From positions 1 through 6,948 of the forward strand of contig CAMLNK010000209.1 in NCBI GenBank assembly GCA_946481035.1: a stretch of 6,948 bases of DNA, read 5' to 3'. Positions 1 to 5,283 of this stretch are shown in pieces. The notes under the pieces were generated by a model. The model did not search any database. It had not been told where the DNA came from and saw only the letters and a program-made list of their open reading frames with translations. Source of the stretch: an uncultured Dyadobacter sp. Its GTDB lineage: Bacteria > Bacteroidota > Bacteroidia > Cytophagales > Spirosomataceae. The stretch's first letter is position 1. Each line of letters opens with the position of its first letter. The position numbers were made by a program, and so were the translations under genes.

Positions 1-1
1 G

Positions 2-658
2 TCGGAGGCTTATGAGCTGGTAAAAGGCGACAAAGGCGGCCGCGGGCCGGTGAAGGACAAGCTGATCGAGCTTTCGAACGGCGACTGGCTGGCAGGCGCT
101 TCCAACGAGCTGAACCGCTGGGAGGTTTTTGTGGATCGCAGCACAGATAAGGGCAAAACCTGGACGGCCAGCCCGTATTTCAAGATTGATACGATGGAAA
201 TTAAAGGAAAAGGTGCTATCCAGCCTACATTATGGGAATCTAAGCCGGGCGAAGTGCATATGCTCGTACGTACGACCGGCGGCGTGATCGGGCGCAGCGA
301 TTCGAAGGACAATGGCAAAACCTGGTCGACCATTAAAAAAACCTCATTGCCGAACCCTAACAGCGGCATTGATTTAACGAAATTATCAGACGGCACCCTG
401 GTACTCGCCTACAACCCCGACGACCACAACTGGGGCTCCCGTTCGCCGCTTTCGTTGATTCTTTCCTACGACGACGGCCAGAACTGGACCGACAAGATCG
501 ATATCGCGACCGGCAAAAAAGAAGACGAATATTCCTATCCCGCTGTAATCAGCTGGGGTGATTCTGTGGCGGTTACTTACACTTATAACCGCCGTAAAAT
601 CGCATTCTGGACCGGCAGCAAGAAGGATATCGTCGATCTGGCGGCCCAAAAGAAATAG
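2..658 (+). CDS. Sialidase-like (BNR/Asp-box) glycosyl hydrolase, 5'-truncated
   Basis: This is the C-terminal part of a six-bladed beta-propeller protein of the sialidase/BNR-repeat-like family. The frame is open from position 2, so the start and any signal peptide lie outside the window; the GTG at 50 is probably an internal valine. Three Asp boxes (S-x-D-x-G-x-x-W) are visible: STDKGKTW (140-163), SKDNGKTW (302-325) and SYDDGQNW (464-487). Between them are the typical strands with GAIQPTLWE, MLVRTTGG, LPNPNSGIDL and SYPAVI. The end of the protein (VTYTYNRRKIAFW) is the usual last strand of this family. Members hydrolyse terminal sialic acids or other sugars, usually outside the cytoplasm, but the propeller is shared by non-sialidases, so the substrate is not assigned. 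The stop TAG faces the stop of the helicase, 3 bp away. Fold and family are secure; enzymatic activity is inferred. Confidence 0.85.
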   Translation, partial: SEAYELVKGDKGGRGPVKDKLIELSNGDWLAGASNELNRWEVFVDRSTDKGKTWTASPYFKIDTMEIKGKGAIQPTLWESKPGEVHMLVRTTGGVIGRSDSKDNGKTWSTIKKTSLPNPNSGIDLTKLSDGTLVLAYNPDDHNWGSRSPLSLILSYDDGQNWTDKIDIATGKKEDEYSYPAVISWGDSVAVTYTYNRRKIAFWTGSKKDIVDLAAQKK

Positions 659-661
659 CTT

Positions 662-1819
662 TTAATAGCCCCGCAGCTCGATATCGTAAGACTCCATCAT
701 TTCAACACGCTTACCCATTTTTTTCTGGATAATCTTGAAATGGTGGACGTCTTCGGGGCAAATCAGGGAGATTGCCTCACCGGGGTTCTCGGCGCGGCCC
801 GTACGGCCAATGCGGTGGACGTAGTCCTTCGGCGAGCGCGGTAATTCAAAATTGATCACATAAGGCAAAAACTGAATATCGATCCCGCGAGAGGCCAGGT
901 CTGTCGCTACCAGCACATTCAGTTTTCCCGATTTAAACTTATTCAAAGCCTCGGTGCGTGCACCCTGGCTTTTTTTGCTATGCATCGCCATGGCGTCGAC
1001 GCCGTTCTTTTTCAGCTTTTCGACCAGATTATCCGCCGTCCGGGTGGCCGAAACGAACACCAGCACCTGTTTCATTTGCTGTGATTTAATCAAATACCTT
1101 AGTAGCGGGCCTTTCCGGTCGGGATCGACGAAATAGCCTGTTTGTTTGATCAGGTCCAGGTTCTGTTCTTCCTCTTCGATCTCGATCCTGATCGGATTTT
1201 TCAGCTGGTTTTTATTAATCTTATCCACTTCATCACCCAAAGTGGCCGAGAAGAGAATGCTCTGGCGGTTTTTGGGGAGGAGGAAGAAAATGTCCCGCAT
1301 TTCGTCGGCGAAGCCCATATTCAGCATTTTATCAGCCTCGTCGAGCACCAGAATGCGCGTTTCCGACAGGCTGAGTGCCTTGTAGGAGAGCAGTTCGAGC
1401 AGGCGGCCCGGCGTCGCAACCAGTATTTCTACATTTTGCAATGCAATCATCTGTGGATTAATGGACACACCGCCAAACACGGCCAGCGTTTTCACCTTCC
1501 GCGGAAGCCTTTCACCGAAAGCCTGGAAAACAGTGCCGATCTGCACCGCCAGCTCACGCGTAGGTACGAGTACCAATGCGGTAATGTGCCGGTTTTTCGA
1601 GGGAGGCATTTTTTGAAATGATTCCAGGATCGGCAGCACGAAACTTGCGGTTTTTCCGGAGCCTGTTTTGGCGATGCCGAGCACATCATTCCCTTTCAAA
1701 ATGGCTGGAATTGCGGCCTGCTGAATCGGATACGGTTGAGTATAATTCTGTTCAGCAATGGTTTTTAGTAATGGTTCGGACAATCCAAGCGATTGGAAGG
1801 AAGTTGCGTTCTCCGGCAT
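662..1819 (-). CDS. DEAD-box ATP-dependent RNA helicase
   Basis: A 385-residue cytoplasmic RNA helicase that would unwind RNA duplexes at the expense of ATP, for example in ribosome assembly or mRNA turnover. All core motifs are present and in order (numbered from the ATG at 1819): Q motif with F-x-x-LGL near the N-terminus and YPIQ ending at about 33, motif I AKTGSGKT 50-57, Ia PTRELA 86-91, Ib TPGR 136-139, II DEAD 160-163, III SAT 191-193, V ATDLASRGID 305-314 and VI HRIGRTGR 335-342. Only about 43 residues follow motif VI, so it lacks the long basic tail of many RhlE/DeaD proteins and is close to a minimal two-RecA-domain helicase. The frame stays open to a TTG at 1867, but the ATG at 1819 puts the Q motif at the expected distance from the start. 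It is divergent from the serine hydrolase and convergent with the sialidase-like gene. The subfamily is probably RhlE-like, but this is not proven. Confidence 0.95.
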   Translation of the reverse strand: MPENATSFQSLGLSEPLLKTIAEQNYTQPYPIQQAAIPAILKGNDVLGIAKTGSGKTASFVLPILESFQKMPPSKNRHITALVLVPTRELAVQIGTVFQAFGERLPRKVKTLAVFGGVSINPQMIALQNVEILVATPGRLLELLSYKALSLSETRILVLDEADKMLNMGFADEMRDIFFLLPKNRQSILFSATLGDEVDKINKNQLKNPIRIEIEEEEQNLDLIKQTGYFVDPDRKGPLLRYLIKSQQMKQVLVFVSATRTADNLVEKLKKNGVDAMAMHSKKSQGARTEALNKFKSGKLNVLVATDLASRGIDIQFLPYVINFELPRSPKDYVHRIGRTGRAENPGEAISLICPEDVHHFKIIQKKMGKRVEMMESYDIELRGY

Positions 1820-1844
1820 GCGGTCATTTGTTTTGTGATGGGTG

Positions 1845-1852
1845 CAAAGATA
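1845..1852 (-). promoter_or_regulatory. Possible helicase -7 promoter element
   Basis: The minus strand reads TATCTTTG, an exact match to the Bacteroidota -7 consensus TAnnTTTG. It would start transcription near 1838, giving a leader of roughly 19 nt before the ATG at 1819. No TTG or TTTG lies 19-21 bp upstream (about 1872-1876), so the -33 half is missing and the call is tentative. Confidence 0.4.
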
Positions 1853-1886
1853 ACGCTCCCTGCGCAAATGCTACTGTCCGGCCGCC

Positions 1887-1930
1887 CGCCGGTTCGCCGG
1901 TTCGCCGGAACGCCGGTCTGCCGGTCCGCC
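1887..1930. repeat. Imperfect 8-bp tandem repeat (CGCCGGTT-like)
   Basis: Five consecutive octamers can be read: CGCCGGTT, CGCCGGTT, CGCCGGAA, CGCCGGTC and TGCCGGTC, followed by a partial CGCC. The array is strongly GC-rich and full of the self-complementary tetramer CCGG, so either strand can fold on itself. It lies in the 143-bp gap between the divergent helicase (start 1819) and serine hydrolase (start 1963), upstream of both start codons and about 33 bp before the latter. It is probably part of the promoter or leader of the hydrolase. The rest of the gap shows only the possible helicase -7 box. Confidence 0.75.
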
Positions 1931-1962
1931 AGAAATTTTCGATCACCAGCATTTATACCACC

Positions 1963-3555
1963 ATGTCGTACAACCGCAGGGAATTTCTTCAAAAATTAGG
2001 GTTTGGAGCCCTACAATTAGGTGTAATCAGCGCTATTCCGGCGTCGGCCTGGGCGTCGTCGCTCAGCTACGGACAGTTGCCGCGCAGCTCACCGGAGTCG
2101 CAGGGAATGTCGGCCAAAGGCATCCTGGACTTTGCCAATGCCGTCGAAACCGATCGCCTGAACCTGCATAGTCTGATGGTCCTGCGTCAGGGAAAAGTAG
2201 TCGCAGAAGGTTGGTGGGCGCCCTATGCGCCGGATTTGAAACATACATTATATTCTCTGAGTAAAAGCTTCACATCCAGTGCGATTGGCTTTGCCGTTGC
2301 CGAGGGTAAGCTGAAAGTGGATGACAAAGTCGTTTCCTTTTTTCCGGAGGACAAGCCGGCAACCGTAAGTACCAACCTCGCGGCCATGCGCGTACGAGAC
2401 TTGCTCAGTATGTCTACCGGCCACGATAAGGACACAACCGGCAAACTGCGCGAGTCGGGTAGTGATAACTGGGTAAAATCGTTTCTGGCCCAGCCCGTCG
2501 AGCACGAGCCGGGGACCTTTTTCGTATACAACAGCGGTGCTACCTACATGCTTTCGGCCATTATTCAGAAACTGACAGGCCAGACATTGCTTGAATACCT
2601 CAAACCGCGCCTTTTCCAGCCCCTGGTGATCGAGGATGTGGATTGGGAAGTAGACCCGAAAGGCATTAATACCGGTGGTTGGGGATTACGCGTGAAAACG
2701 GAGGATATCGCCAAATTCGGGCAGTTGTATTTGCAAAAAGGAGAGTACAACGGCAAACGCATTCTACCTGCCGCGTGGGTAGAGGAGGCGACGCGCTCGC
2801 ATATCATGTCCAAGGGCAGTAACCGCAAGCCCGAGGACGACGACTGGCAGCAGGGTTATGGCTATCAGTTCTGGCGTTGCCGGAATGGCGCTTACCGCGG
2901 CGACGGCGCTTTCGGGCAATATTGCATTGTTATGCCGAAGGAAGATATGGTGGTGGCTATTACCAGCGAAACCGGCGATATGCAGGCCATTCTGAATCAC
3001 GTTTGGAACCATATCCTGCCCACGGTGAAGGCGACGGGCGTTCCTGCCGACAAAGGAGTTCAATCTGAAATGCAGAAGAAACTGGGTTCCCTCGCATTGC
3101 CGCTTACGCCCGGAAAGCCGGCATCCGACCTTGCCGCCAAAATGAATGGCAGGTCCTTTAAACTGGCCGATAATGAATTGAAAATTAATAAAGTATCCTT
3201 CGAATTCGATAAAGGCTGGTGCCTCTTCCGCGTGACCGACGACAAGGGCGAGCACCTTGTGGTAAATGGGCTGGGTAACTGGAAAATCGGTCTTACCGAC
3301 TTGTCGACCATGCCGTTAAAACTGGTATTAACGCCCGTACCCGGTGAAAAGAAAACCAAAATCGCCGCCAACGGTGCCTGGATCGACGATACCACCTTCG
3401 AGATGACCTGGCGCTTCATCGAAACCGCACATTACGAAACCGTGCGGTGCAAGTTTGAAGGCGATAACCTGCAAGTCGAGTTCAAAAGAAGCCTTGCGAT
3501 CATTGGAAATACCAAAGACCCGCGGCCTGTTTTGAGTGGTAAGGCGATTGCGTAG
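1963..3555 (+). CDS. Tat-exported serine hydrolase, beta-lactamase / 6-aminohexanoate-dimer hydrolase type
   Basis: A 530-residue serine hydrolase of the class C beta-lactamase superfamily. The frame is open back to 1618, but that stretch is antisense to the helicase and contains the intergenic repeat. The ATG at 1963 begins a clear twin-arginine signal peptide (NRREFLQK at residues 4-11, a hydrophobic stretch to about 28, and ASA or AWA cleavage near 29-32), so the folded protein is exported. Catalytic signatures are S98-L-S-K101 (nucleophile and lysine), Y189-N-S (general base tyrosine), and GDGAFGQ (313-319) in the place of the KTG-like third motif. The spacing and GxFGQ form resemble 6-aminohexanoate-dimer hydrolase or esterase-like members more than true beta-lactamases. 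A further stretch of about 150 residues (370-525), apparently beta-rich, follows the catalytic domain and is not recognised. The substrate (amide, ester or peptide) cannot be told from sequence. No clear -33/-7 pair was found upstream. Confidence 0.9.
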   Translation: MSYNRREFLQKLGFGALQLGVISAIPASAWASSLSYGQLPRSSPESQGMSAKGILDFANAVETDRLNLHSLMVLRQGKVVAEGWWAPYAPDLKHTLYSLSKSFTSSAIGFAVAEGKLKVDDKVVSFFPEDKPATVSTNLAAMRVRDLLSMSTGHDKDTTGKLRESGSDNWVKSFLAQPVEHEPGTFFVYNSGATYMLSAIIQKLTGQTLLEYLKPRLFQPLVIEDVDWEVDPKGINTGGWGLRVKTEDIAKFGQLYLQKGEYNGKRILPAAWVEEATRSHIMSKGSNRKPEDDDWQQGYGYQFWRCRNGAYRGDGAFGQYCIVMPKEDMVVAITSETGDMQAILNHVWNHILPTVKATGVPADKGVQSEMQKKLGSLALPLTPGKPASDLAAKMNGRSFKLADNELKINKVSFEFDKGWCLFRVTDDKGEHLVVNGLGNWKIGLTDLSTMPLKLVLTPVPGEKKTKIAANGAWIDDTTFEMTWRFIETAHYETVRCKFEGDNLQVEFKRSLAIIGNTKDPRPVLSGKAIA

Positions 3556-3582
3556 AGTGTGCTGATTGTCAGTTCAGTTTTT

Positions 3583-3590
3583 TATATTTG
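3583..3590 (+). promoter_or_regulatory. Probable -7 promoter box of the toxin-antitoxin operon
   Basis: TATATTTG is an exact match to the Bacteroidota -7 box TAnnTTTG, in the 62-bp gap between the serine hydrolase stop and the antitoxin ATG. Transcription would start near 3597, leaving a leader of about 20 nt. The nearest TTG upstream (3566-3568) is only 14 bp away, closer than the usual 19-21, so the -33 element is weak or absent. Confidence 0.5.
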
Positions 3591-3617
3591 TGTTAACCAA
3601 TTTAAATACATCACACT

Positions 3618-3818
3618 ATGAAGGTAACGATCGATTGGAGTAAACTGAAACTGGCAATGGCTGGTAAAAGCAAGGCGGACAAAGCCAAGAGAGAAAAGCA
3701 GGATACTACGGAATACCTGCTGAGTAGCAAGGAAAACAGGGAAAGATTGCTCAGAGCGATCGCAGATCTGGAAAATGGTGGGAAAAATTTCCATGAAAGG
3801 GCGCTTATTGAAGAATAA
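3618..3818 (+). CDS. YefM-like antitoxin, short form lacking the N-terminal DNA-binding half
   Basis: A 66-residue, charged protein directly before and overlapping a YoeB-type toxin, hence the likely antitoxin that binds and neutralises it. The C-terminal half (residues about 30-66, starting TTEYLLSSKENRERLL and ending GGKNFHERALIEE) aligns by eye with the toxin-binding tail of E. coli YefM ([20 protein letters not shown]). The N-terminal half does not look like the YefM/Phd DNA-binding fold. YefM has about 83 residues, and here the front is a short segment, MKVTIDWSKLKLAMAG, followed by a lysine-rich stretch (KSKADKAKREKQ). An in-frame TAA at 3594 rules out a longer start. It may therefore repress its own promoter poorly or by another route. 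The TAA stop (3816-3818) overlaps the toxin start region by 2 bp. Role as antitoxin is inferred from position and the C-terminal similarity. Confidence 0.8.
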   Translation: MKVTIDWSKLKLAMAGKSKADKAKREKQDTTEYLLSSKENRERLLRAIADLENGGKNFHERALIEE

Positions 3819-4075
3819 GGCTAATCTTTCACGATGAAGGATGGGAAGACTACCTTCATTGGCAGCAGACAGACAAGAAAATCCTGAAAAGGATTAACGA
3901 ATTGATAAAGGATTGCAAAAGATCTCCTTTTGATGGAATCGGAAAACCCGAGCCGTTGAAGGGAGATCTTTCCGGTTGTTGGTCTCGCAGGATAGACGAG
4001 GAGCACCGCTTGATATATTCGGTCACACCCGATGCGATCAAGATATTGAAATGCAGATTTCATTATAAAAAGTGA
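3815..4075 (+). CDS. yoeB: YoeB-type mRNA interferase toxin (Txe/YoeB family), apparent ATA start
   Basis: Translation from 3815 gives 86 residues that align without gaps to E. coli YoeB over its 84 residues: (I/M)RLIFHDEGWEDYLHWQQTDKK, then RINELIKD, SPFDGIGKPEPLKGDLSG, WSRRIDEEHRLIYSV and CRFHYKK at the end. The ribosome-dependent RNase residues of YoeB are all conserved: E46, R65, H83 and Y84. Such toxins cut mRNA in the ribosomal A site and are held inactive by YefM. The frame is closed upstream by TGA at 3809-3811 and holds no ATG, GTG or TTG at the start. The codon aligned with Met1 is ATA (3815-3817), overlapping the antitoxin stop. The first in-frame CTG (3884) and TTG (3902) would remove the first 22-28 residues. 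It is therefore either started weakly from ATA by coupling to antitoxin translation, or it is a start-loss allele. Base composition is about 44% GC (hand count, 3841-4020), lower than the neighbours. The family call is certain; expression is not. Confidence 0.85.
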   Translation: MRLIFHDEGWEDYLHWQQTDKKILKRINELIKDCKRSPFDGIGKPEPLKGDLSGCWSRRIDEEHRLIYSVTPDAIKILKCRFHYKK

Positions 4076-4076
4076 A

Positions 4077-4100
4077 TTTGACTAAACCTTCAAAGTCAAA
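4077..4100. repeat. Inverted repeat after the toxin gene
   Basis: TTTGACT (4077-4083) and AGTCAAA (4094-4100) are perfect 7-bp inverted arms separated by 10 bases, starting 2 bp after the toxin stop. The stem is A/T-rich and is followed by AAAACTTTTCC, not a clean T-run, so it would be a weak terminator. It could also be a protein-binding site in the leader of the DUF2911 gene. Confidence 0.4.
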
Positions 4101-4148
4101 AACTTTTCCTATCATTAACATTCAAATCTTTAACAAAAACCACAAAAC

Positions 4149-4703
4149 ATGAAAAAGAACATTTTCCTGGCCTTATTGATGATGGTGATCGCATTCGGGG
4201 CGAATGCGCAGAAATTCAGGGGGCTGGATAAGAGCCCGCGGGATATCGCATACTTCCCGGATCATTTTGCGCATGATCGCAAAGAAGGCGAGAAGGCGTT
4301 GGTGAAGGTGTCGTACAGCCGCCCGTTTTTGAATGGCCGTGAAATCTTTGGAAAAAAAGAGCCGTATGGCAAAGTGTGGCGCCTCGGTGCGGACGAGTCG
4401 ACTGAAATCAAATTTTATGAAGACGCTACTTTTGGAGGCAAAAAGGTAAAAGCGGGTACTTACTCACTGTTCGCAATTCCTAATGAGAAGGAGTGGACGA
4501 TCATTTTGAGCAGCGACGTGGATTATTGGGGCGCTTACAAATACAAGGAGGCTAATGATGTGCTGCGTGTCGTAGCCCAGGTGAAAAAAGCGGAGGCCCC
4601 GATCGAGAACTTTTCAATCGTATTTGAAAAGGTTTCGGACAAAGCTGCGAAGATGTTCATGGGCTGGGAAAATACGGTGGTAGAGGTGCCTGTGTCGTTC
4701 TGA
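4149..4703 (+). CDS. Secreted DUF2911 family protein
   Basis: A 184-residue exported protein of the DUF2911 family, common in Bacteroidota and of unknown function. The N-terminus is a Sec signal peptide (MKKNIFLALLMMVIAFGANA, with cleavage likely before QKF at about residue 21). Family hallmarks follow in order: SPRDIAYF, VSYSRPFLNGREIFG, PYGKVWRLGADESTEIKF, GGKKVKAGTYSLFAIP, EWTIILSS, WGAYKY, DVLRV and a final MGWENTVVEVPVSF strand. The mature part is predicted to be beta-rich and periplasmic or extracellular. Length fits the family. The ATG is preceded by an A-rich leader (taacaaaaaccacaaaac), as usual for Bacteroidota genes without a Shine-Dalgarno sequence. No TAnnTTTG box was seen in the 73 bp before it, so it may partly depend on read-through from the toxin-antitoxin promoter. 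No function is assigned. Confidence 0.92.
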   Translation: MKKNIFLALLMMVIAFGANAQKFRGLDKSPRDIAYFPDHFAHDRKEGEKALVKVSYSRPFLNGREIFGKKEPYGKVWRLGADESTEIKFYEDATFGGKKVKAGTYSLFAIPNEKEWTIILSSDVDYWGAYKYKEANDVLRVVAQVKKAEAPIENFSIVFEKVSDKAAKMFMGWENTVVEVPVSF

Positions 4704-4728
4704 ACCGGTAAATGGCACGGTTCTTTCT
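4702..4728 (+). terminator. Weak hairpin after the DUF2911 gene
   Basis: GAACCG (4702-4707) and CGGTTC (4718-4723) form a 6-bp stem with a 10-base loop, overlapping the DUF2911 stop codon and followed by TTTCTCC. The U-tract is broken, so this may only attenuate transcription into the next gene, 58 bp downstream. Confidence 0.35.
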
Positions 4729-4761
4729 CCGCATCGATATCTCAACCAATAGATTTAGCAT

Positions 4762-5199
4762 ATGGCGGATATCAATGATCAGATCGAACAGTTTTTTGAC
4801 GAGTATGAAAAGCGGTTTGCCGAGGGGCTTGCCGGGAATGCGGTAGCGGAGGAAACGGCGGCGGCTTTTGCTGATTTCTTCGTCGAAGCGAGTCCGAATG
4901 GCATCATCGGTGGAAAAAATGATCAGGAATTTCAGGAACGTGTACCGGAAGGCTACAACTTCTACCGCTCCATTGGCATTACTAAAATGGAGATCCGGCA
5001 GCTGGACATTACGGAACTGAACGAGCTGCATTATATGGTGGAAGTGTACTGGGAATCGTTTTATGAAAAGGACGGCCAGCCGGGTTCCATCGAATTCAGC
5101 GTGATTTATCTGTTGCAACATCTGAACGGTACGTTAAAGGTGTTCGCTTACATTACCGGTGACGAGCAGGCCGTTTTGAAAGAAAGAGGCCTGGTGTAG
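4762..5199 (+). CDS. Small NTF2-like (SnoaL-type) protein, function unknown
   Basis: A 145-residue cytoplasmic protein without a signal peptide or membrane segment. It begins with an acidic amphipathic helix (DINDQIEQFFDEYEKRFAEGL). A second helical part ends in ADFFVEASPNGIIGG, followed by alternating strands (IGITKMEIRQLDITEL, HYMVEVYWESFYEK, SIEFSVIYLLQHL, LKVFAYITGDEQ). Two or three helices followed by a curved antiparallel sheet, together with this length, is the pattern of the NTF2-like superfamily, whose members include ketosteroid-isomerase-like enzymes and ligand-binding proteins. No catalytic residues are identified, so no reaction is proposed. The ATG at 4762 is the first in frame that gives a complete helix. 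The gene follows the DUF2911 gene by 58 bp on the same strand and may share its transcript. It ends 25 bp before a strong terminator. Gene status is secure; the fold assignment is by eye. Confidence 0.75.
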   Translation: MADINDQIEQFFDEYEKRFAEGLAGNAVAEETAAAFADFFVEASPNGIIGGKNDQEFQERVPEGYNFYRSIGITKMEIRQLDITELNELHYMVEVYWESFYEKDGQPGSIEFSVIYLLQHLNGTLKVFAYITGDEQAVLKERGLV

Positions 5200-5224
5200 G
5201 CGCCGGAATTGGCATTATTATTGT

Positions 5225-5265
5225 AAAAGCTGGTTGGGAACGGACTGTTCCTGACCAGCTTTTTT
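5225..5265 (+). terminator. Rho-independent terminator after the NTF2-like gene
   Basis: AAAAGCTGGT (5225-5234) pairs perfectly with ACCAGCTTTT (5254-5263). Inside, after a 2-by-2 mismatch, GGAAC (5237-5241) pairs with GTTCC (5247-5251). A run of six T (5260-5265) follows the GC part of the stem. The A-run on the left arm would let it work on the other strand too. The T-run ends only 18 bp before the next ATG. Confidence 0.88.
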
Positions 5266-5283
5266 GCATTAACATTCATCAAC

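Noticed and set aside
264..275. Perfect 12-bp palindrome TCGTACGTACGA
   Set aside because: It is inside the coding sequence of the sialidase-like gene (Leu-Val-Arg-Thr codons) and has no partner elsewhere; most likely coincidence.
1820..1867. Longer helicase start at a TTG (1867)
   Set aside because: The extra 16 residues (MRRERYLCTHHKTNDR) do not look like a family N-terminus, and the possible -7 box at 1845-1852 lies inside them. The ATG at 1819 is the better start.
1618..1962. Open extension of the serine hydrolase frame upstream to an ATG at 1618
   Set aside because: It lies antisense to the helicase coding region, passes through the tandem repeat, and would bury the twin-arginine signal peptide 115 residues inside the protein.
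3562..3580. CTGA-TTG-TCAG hairpin followed later by a T-run, as a terminator of the serine hydrolase
   Set aside because: A 4-bp stem with a 3-base loop is too weak, and the T-run is separated from it and is part of the TA promoter region.
3806..3823. Frameshift fusion of antitoxin and toxin as a way to make the toxin without a start codon
   Set aside because: A -1 shift would have to happen between the TGA at 3809 and the TAA at 3816. The sequence there (att gaa gaa taa) has no slippery heptamer.
3821..4063. Minus-strand open frames opposite the toxin
   Set aside because: They are shadows of the toxin gene; the plus strand aligns residue by residue with YoeB.
4113..4124. CATTAACATTCA repeated at 5267-5278, both before start codons of exported proteins
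   Set aside because: A shared 12-mer is expected about once by chance in a window of this size, and the distances to the ATGs differ (24 and 5 bp).
4750..4757. TAGATTTA as a -7 box for the NTF2-like gene
   Set aside because: It ends 4 bp before the ATG, so transcription would start inside the coding sequence; the last base also mismatches.
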